This document shows, piece after piece, positions 51,923 to 59,379 of a stretch of 64,000 bases of DNA. The number at the start of each line of letters is the position of its first letter. Position 1 is the stretch's first letter. The notes beneath the pieces were generated by a model that worked only from the letters and a program-made list of their open reading frames with translations, did no database searches and had not been told where the DNA came from. The translations under genes and the position numbers were made by a program. The stretch spans positions 1-64,000 of the forward strand of contig DATAUK010000014.1 of assembly GCA_036268295.1 (NCBI GenBank). The letters run 5' to 3'. The DNA is from DATAUK01 sp036268295 (GTDB taxonomy: Bacteria; Actinomycetota; Actinomycetes; JAFAQI01).

Positions 51923-54460
51923 CTAGCGGTTGGCGTAGAACGCGTCGACGTCGACGATCCGCGCCGTCGCCGACCGGTTCTTCTTGCCGAGGTAGCGGAA
52001 GGTGAAGGTACGTCGCTTCGGTGTCGCGCTGCGCGCGACGAAGAAGCGCAGCCGCTTGTGTTTGGCCGACGATGAGTAAAGGTCGTACGACCCGAGCTTG
52101 GTTGCGCCGCGGTAGATCCCGAGCTTCCCGTACTCCGGTCCGGTGCGGACCCGCAGCGAGTACGACCGGCCCTTCGCGGACGCCTTCGCGAACGATCCAA
52201 CGGCAGCGGTCGTCGCGTGCGAGCCGGCGTAGTCCCGCCGATCCCGCACCGTGTTCCAGCTGCCGTGGAAGCTGAAGCTGGCGTCGTCGTACGGGACGGT
52301 GAGGTGGCTGGTGCCGGTGGCCGACTTCTGACCGGCCAGGTCGCGGTTGACGACGGTGATGACGTAGTTGCCGCCGGGTGTGGCGCGGAAAAGATGCGAG
52401 CCACGGGCGGGCGCCGAGCGTCGCTGATAGATCGGTTTGCGGGTGCCCTTGCGGGTGATAGTCACTTCCGCGGCAGCCGGCGCGCTGCCGCGCGTGGCGT
52501 TCTGATGAGCGCCCCAGGTCACCTTCACCCGGGTCGGGTGGCGGGCGCTGTCCGGACTGGCCAGATCGATCCTGACCTTGGCGGTCGGCGCGGCGGGCCG
52601 GAGGATGAACGGCGCGAGCTTGGGCCACAGCGCCGCACCCAGCCCGGTGACGGTGTCGTAACCGGGCCGCGCGTTGACCGGAAGCTCGACGGCCTGATGC
52701 TTGGCGGCTCGCGCATCGACGTCCTTCTGTGCGCCGTTGCTTCCTTTGGTGATGTCACGGAAGGCACCGTTGTGGGCGGAGTACGCCGAGTAGAGCGCGC
52801 CGTGGATGTCGCCGACGCCGGCGGTCGCGCCATGTGCGCCGAGCATGTCAGTGAACAGCGCGGCCGCTTCGGGCGAGGCCAGACTGGTGCCGCCGATCTG
52901 GAACGTCTTCGGCTTGCAGGTCGGGAGGAGCGGACCGGTCGCGCAGGAGGAGTCATCGGTTGGATCGGTGGTGAGGACGCCGAAACCGGTGTCCGGATCG
53001 CCGTCGTCGGCAATGTCAGGCACCAGCCGATGGGACTGTACGCCGAGGTTCCCGGACTTGTGCGTCGAAGTGGTGAACGTCTGGCGTCCGATCCCGGCTG
53101 CCTGATAGCCGGGCTGCTTGAACAGCGTGGACTCGCCGCCACCGGAACCGCCGGTGTCGGCGGCGCTGGAACCTTGGCAGATCCGCGGTGAGCTGCAGGA
53201 CCAGCCGACCTCGTTCCAGTTCTTGCCGGTGTTGGCCGCCTTGGCGCCCGCCGGCTTGAGGCGGGTGCCACCGACGCCGACCACCTCGGGCGAGGACGCC
53301 GGGTAGTCGACCGCGACCTTGGTTGAGGTGGCCGTGTCGCCGCAGTCGTAGATGCCGTCGTCGCCGGACGCGGCGAACACCGTCACTCCCGCTGCGGTCA
53401 GCGACTTCATGATGTTCTCGATCGCCTTGACGGTGTCGTGGGGGAACGCGAACGCGTCGCTGAACTCGCTTTCGCAGGTGCCCCACGAGGTCGAGAGCGC
53501 GACGATCTTCGGGTCGCCGCCGCCGACGTCGCCGGTTCCTTGAGTGACATCGGCGAGAACCTGGCTCAGCGCGTCGGCGTACCCCGCCTTGCTGGCGTTG
53601 GTGTCGAAGTAGGCCCGTTGGTTGGCGGTCGGGTCGGTCGAGAGCAGAGTTTCCTGGTCGAGATCGACCTCCTCGTCGGCCTCTCGCTCTGCGGTGCTCG
53701 CCGGCGGGACGGTGAGTTTGTCGACCGGGATCTGGGTGTACTGCCCACTGAGGACCGGGTCCGGCAGGCCGACCGAGGCGGCGTACTTCGAGAGGTCCTG
53801 CTCGTTCCAGCCGGCGAACTGCAGGGTCGCGATCGTCAGTGCACCATTGGCGTCCTGGCCGGTGCTCGGCGCGACCTTCGGCGCGGTGTAAGCATTGCGA
53901 AAGTCAGTGCCGTTCCGGCAGCCGACGCAGGTCGCGAGCGGTTTGAAGATCTTCGGACCGCCGCTCGTTTCGAGCACCGCAGCGGTGACGGAGGAGATGC
54001 TGGCCGGCACCCGGGGCAACGCGCCGGCGGCTCGGGCGCGCTGGAGCGGGGTCGCGTCGCTCGGCAGTTTCGGTCGCGGGCCGAACGCGGCGGTCACCGC
54101 CGGCTGCGGTGCAGCGGCGTCGATCGTCCATGCCGTCTCGTGGGTGACTGTGAAGCCGCGGTTGCGCAGCGTGGCCACGACGCTGCGACGGGCGGCTGCA
54201 GTCGGCAGCAGTCGGGACAGCGCGGCGACCCGCTGAGCGTGGTCGAGATCGGTCGCGGCCGACAGCCGGTCGAGCCCGGCCTGGTCGGGTGCCTTGAGCA
54301 GGATCGTCACCGCTGAGGTGGCCGGGCCGGTCCCGGCGGCGGGTGTCAACGGCGGCCTGACGGCTGCGCCGGCCGGCGCGGTGGCAACGAGGCTGCCGAG
54401 TGTCAGCGCAGCGGCGGCAAGGGTGGAGACGAGGCGAAACCTGTGTGGGGCAGCAGGCAT
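51923..54460 (-). CDS. Secreted S53 peptidase (sedolisin / pseudomonapepsin type)
   Basis: 845 residues: signal peptide (LVSTLAAAALTLGSLVATAP), an activation pro-domain (about 45-165), the S53 catalytic domain (about 170-600) and a C-terminal beta-rich extension of about 240 residues. The catalytic Glu/Asp are in READEEVDLDQE, the oxyanion Asp in VFAASGDDGIYDCGD, the Ser in FQIGGTSLASPEAAALF, and the Ca2+ site near FRDITKGSNG and GYDTVTGLGA. Such acid-active serine peptidases are exported. The C-terminal extension may bind a surface or substrate. It is inserted between era and recO. Confidence 0.9.
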   Translation of the reverse strand: MPAAPHRFRLVSTLAAAALTLGSLVATAPAGAAVRPPLTPAAGTGPATSAVTILLKAPDQAGLDRLSAATDLDHAQRVAALSRLLPTAAARRSVVATLRNRGFTVTHETAWTIDAAAPQPAVTAAFGPRPKLPSDATPLQRARAAGALPRVPASISSVTAAVLETSGGPKIFKPLATCVGCRNGTDFRNAYTAPKVAPSTGQDANGALTIATLQFAGWNEQDLSKYAASVGLPDPVLSGQYTQIPVDKLTVPPASTAEREADEEVDLDQETLLSTDPTANQRAYFDTNASKAGYADALSQVLADVTQGTGDVGGGDPKIVALSTSWGTCESEFSDAFAFPHDTVKAIENIMKSLTAAGVTVFAASGDDGIYDCGDTATSTKVAVDYPASSPEVVGVGGTRLKPAGAKAANTGKNWNEVGWSCSSPRICQGSSAADTGGSGGGESTLFKQPGYQAAGIGRQTFTTSTHKSGNLGVQSHRLVPDIADDGDPDTGFGVLTTDPTDDSSCATGPLLPTCKPKTFQIGGTSLASPEAAALFTDMLGAHGATAGVGDIHGALYSAYSAHNGAFRDITKGSNGAQKDVDARAAKHQAVELPVNARPGYDTVTGLGAALWPKLAPFILRPAAPTAKVRIDLASPDSARHPTRVKVTWGAHQNATRGSAPAAAEVTITRKGTRKPIYQRRSAPARGSHLFRATPGGNYVITVVNRDLAGQKSATGTSHLTVPYDDASFSFHGSWNTVRDRRDYAGSHATTAAVGSFAKASAKGRSYSLRVRTGPEYGKLGIYRGATKLGSYDLYSSSAKHKRLRFFVARSATPKRRTFTFRYLGKKNRSATARIVDVDAFYANR

Positions 54461-54546
54461 GAAGTCGCTTTCGATGTATTGCGGGGAACCAAATAACCGT
54501 ACCTGTCGCAGTGGCGGACCCTCGGAAGGCGCCAGCGCGAGAGAGA

Positions 54547-55287
54547 ATGCGCACTGTGCCGGTCTACCGAGACGAAGCCGTGGTGCTTCGTACCCAAAAG
54601 CTCGGAGAAGCAGACCGGATCGTGACGTTGCTCACCCGCCGCCACGGCCGGGTGCGGGCGGTCGCGAAGGGGGTTCGGCGTACCGGCTCGAAGTTCGGAT
54701 CGCGGGTCGAGCCGTTCATGCATGTCGATCTGCAGCTCTACGAGGGCCGGTCGCTCGACGCGATCACGCAGGCGGAAACCGTGGAGCCCTACGGCGAGCG
54801 GATCGCGGCCGACTACGGCCGTTACACCGCCGGCACCGCCATCCTCGAGACCGCCGAGCGGCTCAGCGCCGAAGAGCGCGAGCCGTCGCTTCGGTTGTTC
54901 CTGCTCGTCGTCGGCGCGCTGCGTTCACTGGCCGACTCGGCGCACACGCCGACGCTGGTCCTCGACGCCTTCATCCTGCGGGCGCTCGCGATCGCCGGCT
55001 ATGAGCCGGTGCTCGACGGCTGCGCGCGGTGCAGCGATCCGGGCGCGCATCGGTACTTTGCCGTGGCGATGGGCGGCGTCGTCTGCGCGGATCACCGCCC
55101 GCCGGGCGCAGCGACGGTTTCGCCGGCGTCCATCGACTTGATGTCGGCGCTGCTCTCGGGCGACTGGACCGTCGCGGACGCGGCGACCGATCGCGCGCAA
55201 CGCGAGACCAGCGGATTGATCGCGGCTTACCTGCAGTGGCATCTCGAGCGCGGACTGCGATCGTTGCGTCTGGTCGAGCGACTGTGA
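54547..55287 (+). CDS. recO: DNA repair protein RecO
   Basis: 246 residues with the OB-fold N-terminus VYRDEAVVLRTQKLGEADRI then VTLLTRRHGRVRAVAKGVRR and a C-terminal zinc-binding region (CARCSD and GGVVCADHRPPGA). RecO helps load RecA in the RecF pathway. ATG 54547 is used; GTG 54511, 12 codons earlier and in frame, is possible. Coupled to uppS by a GTGA overlap. Confidence 0.93.
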   Translation: MRTVPVYRDEAVVLRTQKLGEADRIVTLLTRRHGRVRAVAKGVRRTGSKFGSRVEPFMHVDLQLYEGRSLDAITQAETVEPYGERIAADYGRYTAGTAILETAERLSAEEREPSLRLFLLVVGALRSLADSAHTPTLVLDAFILRALAIAGYEPVLDGCARCSDPGAHRYFAVAMGGVVCADHRPPGAATVSPASIDLMSALLSGDWTVADAATDRAQRETSGLIAAYLQWHLERGLRSLRLVERL

Positions 55288-56069
55288 GGGCCCGCGGCGC
55301 CGCCGTGCGTCCGCCGACGCCACATCCTTCGGGCGCCCGGCCGCCGAGCATCCCGAAGGATCTGGTGCCGCGGCATGTGGCGATCGTCATGGATGGCAAC
55401 GGCCGTTGGGCGAAGCAGCGCGGCCTGCCGCGAACCGTCGGCCACGAGCAGGGCGAGAGCTCGTTGTTCGATGTCGTCGAGGGTGCGATCGAGATCGGCG
55501 TGAAGTGGTTGTCGGCGTACGCCTTCTCCACCGAGAACTGGAAACGGTCGCCGGACGAGGTGCGTTTCCTCATGGGCTTCAACCGTGACGTCATCCGCCG
55601 CCGCCGGGACGAGATGCATGCGATGGGGGTGCGGGTGCGATGGGCCGGCCGTCGGCCGCGGCTGTGGAAGTCGGTGATCGACGAGCTCGAGATCGCCGAG
55701 CAGATGACGCGCGACAACAAGGTGCTGACGCTGACGATGTGCGTCAACTACGGGGGGCAGGCTGAGATCGCGGATGCTGCGGCGGCGCTCGCCCGGGACG
55801 CGATCGCCGGCAAGATCAACCCGGACAAGGTCACCGACCGGGTGCTGGCTCGCTACCTCGATGAGCCGGATATGCCGGGGGTTGATCTGTTCGTCCGGTC
55901 CTCCGGCGAGCAGCGGACCTCGAACTTCCTGCTGTGGCAGTCGGCGTACGCCGAGCTGGTGTTCCAGGACACGCTGTGGCCCGACTACGACCGTCGCCAG
56001 CTCTGGGCCGCGATCGAGGAGTTTGCGCGTCGGGACCGCCGGTACGGCGGGGCACAAGAGGATTTGTAA
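55284..56069 (+). CDS. uppS: Isoprenyl (undecaprenyl/decaprenyl) diphosphate synthase
   Basis: 261 residues of the cis-prenyltransferase family: VAIVMDGNGRWAKQRGLPRT with the catalytic Asp, LSAYAFSTENWKRSPDEV and DLFVRSSGEQRTSNFLLWQS. It makes the polyprenyl diphosphate carrier for cell-wall synthesis. GTG start overlapping the recO stop; recO-uppS is a conserved pair. Confidence 0.93.
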   Translation: MRARGAAVRPPTPHPSGARPPSIPKDLVPRHVAIVMDGNGRWAKQRGLPRTVGHEQGESSLFDVVEGAIEIGVKWLSAYAFSTENWKRSPDEVRFLMGFNRDVIRRRRDEMHAMGVRVRWAGRRPRLWKSVIDELEIAEQMTRDNKVLTLTMCVNYGGQAEIADAAAALARDAIAGKINPDKVTDRVLARYLDEPDMPGVDLFVRSSGEQRTSNFLLWQSAYAELVFQDTLWPDYDRRQLWAAIEEFARRDRRYGGAQEDL

Positions 56070-56079
56070 GACTGGGCCG

Positions 56080-56460
56080 ATGCGACTGCATCACGTGAAC
56101 ATCGTTGTGCACCCGGGCGAGACCGAGCAGCTGGTCGGCTTCTACACCGATGTCCTTGGGCTGCGTCGGGTCGACAAGCCGGCCGAGGGCACGACCCCGG
56201 GCGGTGCCTGGTTCGACATCAGCGACGCCAACCAGCTTCATATCTCGGAGCGCGCGGACGCGGTCATGCATGACGACATGCACTTTGGTCTGGTCGTCGA
56301 CGACCTCGACGCAATCCTCGATCGACTCGCCGCGGCTGGTGCGCCGTGGCAGCCGCAGGCCGACCTGTTCGGCGGCCGCCGCGGCTCTACCCGCGATCCG
56401 CTCGGCAACCGGATCGAGCTGCTCGAGCCAGTCGGAACGCTTAGCCCCGGACCAGCTTGA
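56080..56460 (+). CDS. VOC superfamily protein
   Basis: 126 residues: MRLHHVNIVVHPGETEQLVG then FYTDVLGLR, HFGLVVDDLDAILDRLAAAG and RDPLGNRIELLEP, a typical VOC fold with His/His/Glu metal ligands. Substrate unknown. Starts 10 nt after uppS. Its last 20 bp overlap the convergent small membrane gene. Confidence 0.82.
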   Translation: MRLHHVNIVVHPGETEQLVGFYTDVLGLRRVDKPAEGTTPGGAWFDISDANQLHISERADAVMHDDMHFGLVVDDLDAILDRLAAAGAPWQPQADLFGGRRGSTRDPLGNRIELLEPVGTLSPGPA

Positions 56461-56674
56461 CGACCGCGATCACCGCGATCAGCGTCATGACGGCAACCCG
56501 CGCGGGCCGGCCTTGCGGTCGCGCCCGCGCCCAGCCGCCGATCGACAGCGTGACCAGCACCGCGTCGGTCACCAAGAGCAATGCGCCGCCGAGTCGACCG
56601 TGAATGAACAGCCCGGCCGCAAACAGCCCGCCGACACATCCCGCAATGATGATGATCAGAAGACGCCTCGGCAT
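56441..56674 (-). CDS. Small membrane protein with three hydrophobic segments
   Basis: 77 residues with hydrophobic segments at about 5-24 (LLIIIIAGCVGGLFAAGLFI), 29-46 (GGALLLVTDAVLVTLSIG) and 60-75 (VAVMTLIAVIAVVKLV). ATG 56674 is the start; the open frame continues upstream but overlaps the divergent gene. Similar short membrane genes sit near uppS/glyS in other actinobacteria. Function unknown. Confidence 0.65.
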   Translation of the reverse strand: MPRRLLIIIIAGCVGGLFAAGLFIHGRLGGALLLVTDAVLVTLSIGGWARARPQGRPARVAVMTLIAVIAVVKLVRG

Positions 56675-56692
56675 GGTGACATCCTCACAGGC

Positions 56693-56989
56693 GTGCTCGT
56701 TGTCGTGCGGTTGCGCCCGCCGGTTGATGCCGAATCTTTCCGCGCCGAGATGCGCGGGCTGATTGAAGCGCTGGCCGCGCGACCCGGTCACGTCGCGACC
56801 CGACTGGCCGAGCCGCTCGAGGATCTCTCGACCTGGGTGCTCGTCAGCGAGTGGCTCAACGTCGGCTCCTATCGCCGCGCCCTGTCCTCGTACGACGTGA
56901 AGACCGCGAGTGGCCCATTGATGGTGGCCGCCCTCGACGAGCCATCGGCGTACGAAGTCCTCGAGTCTGCCGCCGCTGCGGGTCAGTAG
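56693..56989 (+). CDS. Antibiotic-biosynthesis-monooxygenase-like (ABM fold) protein
   Basis: 98 residues with the small ferredoxin-like ABM pattern: VVVRLRPPVDAESFRAEMRG, LAARPGHVATRLAEPLEDLS and TWVLVSEWLNVGSYRRALSS. GTG 56693 is 18 bp from the divergent small membrane gene. ABM-fold proteins include heme-degrading and quinone-forming monooxygenases, but many have no known reaction. Confidence 0.65.
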   Translation: MLVVVRLRPPVDAESFRAEMRGLIEALAARPGHVATRLAEPLEDLSTWVLVSEWLNVGSYRRALSSYDVKTASGPLMVAALDEPSAYEVLESAAAAGQ

Positions 56990-57071
56990 ATCGGGACCAG
57001 AGTCGGCGCGATCCGGCGCAACGCTAGGCTTGCTGCTTCCCGCCGACCGCCAGCCGGATGGAGCCCGCCGA

Positions 57072-58481
57072 ATGGCCAACAGTCCCGCCTCCCGAGACGC
57101 CGCTCGCATCGACGAGCTCGTCAGTCTCTGCAAGCGCCGCGGCATCGTCTTCCCGTCCTCCGAGATCTACGGCGGGAGCCGCTCGGCATGGGACTACGGT
57201 CCGCTGGGGATTGAACTCAAGGAGAACATCCGCAAGCAGTGGTGGCGGTCGATGGTGCAGACCCGCGACGACATCGTGGGGCTCGACTCCGCGGTAATCC
57301 TCGCCTCCGAGGTCTGGAAGGCCTCGGGCCACCTCGACGCGTTCGTCGACCCGCTGACCGAGTGCCAGTCATGTCACAAGCGTTATCGCGAGGACCATCT
57401 GCGCGAGGAGTTCGCCGAGCGCAAGAAGATCGCCGATCCCGACTCGGTCGACATCAAGACGGTGACCTGTCCGAACTGCGGGACGCGCGGGGCGTGGACC
57501 GAGCTACGGATGTTCAATGGGCTGTTGCGCACCCATCTCGGTGCAACCGAGGACGAGGGCTCGCTGCGCTACCTGCGGCCGGAGACCGCGCAGGGCATTT
57601 TCGTGAACTTCCTCAACGTGATGACGGCGGCCCGGCGCAAGCCGCCGTTCGGGATCGCGCAGACCGGCAAGTCGTTCCGCAACGAGATCACGCCGGGCAA
57701 CTTCATCTTCCGGACCCGCGAGTTCGAGCAGATGGAGATGGAGTACTTCGTCGAGCCTGGCACTGACGAGGAGTGGCACGAGACCTGGCTCAAGACCCGA
57801 TGGGACTGGTACGTCGACCTCGGGCTCAACGCCGATGACCTGCGGCTCTACGAGCATCCGAAAGAGAAGCTGTCGCACTACTCGAAGCGGACCGTCGACA
57901 TCGAATACCGCTTCCGGTTCGGCGGATCAGAGTGGGCCGAGCTGGAGGGCATTGCCAACCGCACCGACTTCGATCTCAAGACGCACTCCGCGGCATCGGG
58001 CGCGGACCTGACCTACTTCGATCAGGAGAAGGGCGAGCGCTGGACGCCGTACGTCATCGAGCCGGCAGCCGGTCTGACCCGGGCTGTGCTGGCGTTCCTG
58101 CTCTCGGCACTGACCACCGATGAGGCGCCAAATGCGAAGGGGGTCATGGAAAAGCGCACCGTGATGCGCCTCGATCCGCGATTGGCGCCGGTCAAGGCAG
58201 CGGTGCTGCCGTTGTCGCGCAACGCCGACCTGTCGCCGAAGGCCAAGGGCCTCGCCGATGCGCTGCGGCAGCGATGGAACGTCGAGTTCGACGACGCCGG
58301 CGCGATCGGCCGGCGCTACCGCCGCCAGGACGAGATCGGCACACCGTTCTGCATCACGGTCGACTTCGAGACCCTTGACGACGGCGCGGTCACGGTCCGC
58401 TCCCGGGACACGATGACGCAAGAACGCATCGCGCTGGACGCGGTCGAGAATTATCTCCTGCAGTCACTGCCACCCTGCTGA
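57072..58481 (+). CDS. glyS: Glycyl-tRNA synthetase (dimeric class II)
   Basis: 469 residues of the single-chain GlyRS type: IVFPSSEIYGGSRSAWDYGP, then LGIELKENIRKQWW, zinc-like pairs CQSCHKRY and CPNCGTRG, motif 2 region IAQTGKSFRNEITPGNFIFR and motif 3 region YVIEPAAGLTRAVLAFL. It charges tRNA-Gly. ATG 57072 is preceded by GGAG at spacing 8. Confidence 0.95.
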   Translation: MANSPASRDAARIDELVSLCKRRGIVFPSSEIYGGSRSAWDYGPLGIELKENIRKQWWRSMVQTRDDIVGLDSAVILASEVWKASGHLDAFVDPLTECQSCHKRYREDHLREEFAERKKIADPDSVDIKTVTCPNCGTRGAWTELRMFNGLLRTHLGATEDEGSLRYLRPETAQGIFVNFLNVMTAARRKPPFGIAQTGKSFRNEITPGNFIFRTREFEQMEMEYFVEPGTDEEWHETWLKTRWDWYVDLGLNADDLRLYEHPKEKLSHYSKRTVDIEYRFRFGGSEWAELEGIANRTDFDLKTHSAASGADLTYFDQEKGERWTPYVIEPAAGLTRAVLAFLLSALTTDEAPNAKGVMEKRTVMRLDPRLAPVKAAVLPLSRNADLSPKAKGLADALRQRWNVEFDDAGAIGRRYRRQDEIGTPFCITVDFETLDDGAVTVRSRDTMTQERIALDAVENYLLQSLPPC

Positions 58482-58532
58482 TTTGCGCTGCTCGCGTTTG
58501 CTCGTCCGAGATGACGTAACAGACCAGCGACG

Positions 58533-59282
58533 CTAAGGCGCGGTGGCGGTGGCGATCACTCGGCGGAGCCGGTCGTGGTTGGTCAGTGACCGTTCACCTT
58601 CGTCGCGGGTCGAGATCAGTGCCGGATCTTCGGCAACGTCCATCGCGACTACCTTGGTCCACATCTGGCGCGCGGTCTCATGCCACTCCGGTCGCTCCTC
58701 ACTGACGACCTCGATGAACCCGGCCGCACTCAGCCAGCCCCCGAGATCGACTGCGCGGATCCGCTCGCTGATCGCCTCGTCGTCGCGGTCGACCGGCTCC
58801 CACGAGGTGAGTACGACGTGGCGCCCGGGGCGAAGCAGCCGGCGTACCTCGGTCGCGGCGGCGACGCCGTCGGTCGCGAACTGGAATGCATCGACGCAGA
58901 CGATCGCGTCCGCGACGCCTTCGGGCAGCCCGGATGCCTGGAGGGTTCCGAGCTGGAACGCCGCCGAGCTCTCGAGGCCGAATAGCGCGCGCCGCAGCGT
59001 CGCCTGGCGGATCGCCTCGGCGGAGAAGTCCACACCGATCAGCCTCACCCCGGCCTTGCGCGCCAGCCACATCCCGGGGCCGCCTCGTCCGCAGGCAAGG
59101 TCGATCAGCGTGGCGCCCGGCGGCAGTTTGAGCGCGTCCGAGATCTGGTGCAAGCCGACGAGTGGCACCAGGTTGGATGGCCCGACCTCGGGCGGCACTC
59201 CGAGGCAGTCCGTGAACAGCTGCTGCCGCGCCTCAGAGCGGTCGATGTCGGCGAACCAGCTGTCGAAATACTCAGCGGTCAT
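58533..59282 (-). CDS. Class I SAM-dependent methyltransferase
   Basis: 249 residues. SAM motif I is ATLIDLACGRGGPGMWLARKAG, then VRLIGVDFSAEAIRQA, and motif IV ADAIVCVDAFQFA. The N-terminus MTAEYFDSWFADIDRSEARQ precedes the fold. ATG 59282 is the start; a longer frame would run into the ppdK promoter. Substrate unknown. Convergent with glyS and divergent from ppdK. Confidence 0.82.
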   Translation of the reverse strand: MTAEYFDSWFADIDRSEARQQLFTDCLGVPPEVGPSNLVPLVGLHQISDALKLPPGATLIDLACGRGGPGMWLARKAGVRLIGVDFSAEAIRQATLRRALFGLESSAAFQLGTLQASGLPEGVADAIVCVDAFQFATDGVAAATEVRRLLRPGRHVVLTSWEPVDRDDEAISERIRAVDLGGWLSAAGFIEVVSEERPEWHETARQMWTKVVAMDVAEDPALISTRDEGERSLTNHDRLRRVIATATAP

Positions 59283-59379
59283 GCGTCCCACCTTGCCACG
59301 CCCGATCGGGTGGGTTTCACGCGTGGGTAGGGTTGGGTGAAGGGTCATCCCACGTCGGACACAGAGTCGAGGAGCATTA

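Noticed and set aside
56441..57145. Longer version (234 residues) of the small membrane protein
   Set aside because: The upstream part is antisense to the ABM-fold gene and has shadow-frame composition; ATG 56674 precedes the first membrane helix directly.
58482..58532. Possible tRNA or terminator between glyS and the methyltransferase
   Set aside because: No cloverleaf or stable T-tailed hairpin could be drawn in this 51-bp gap.
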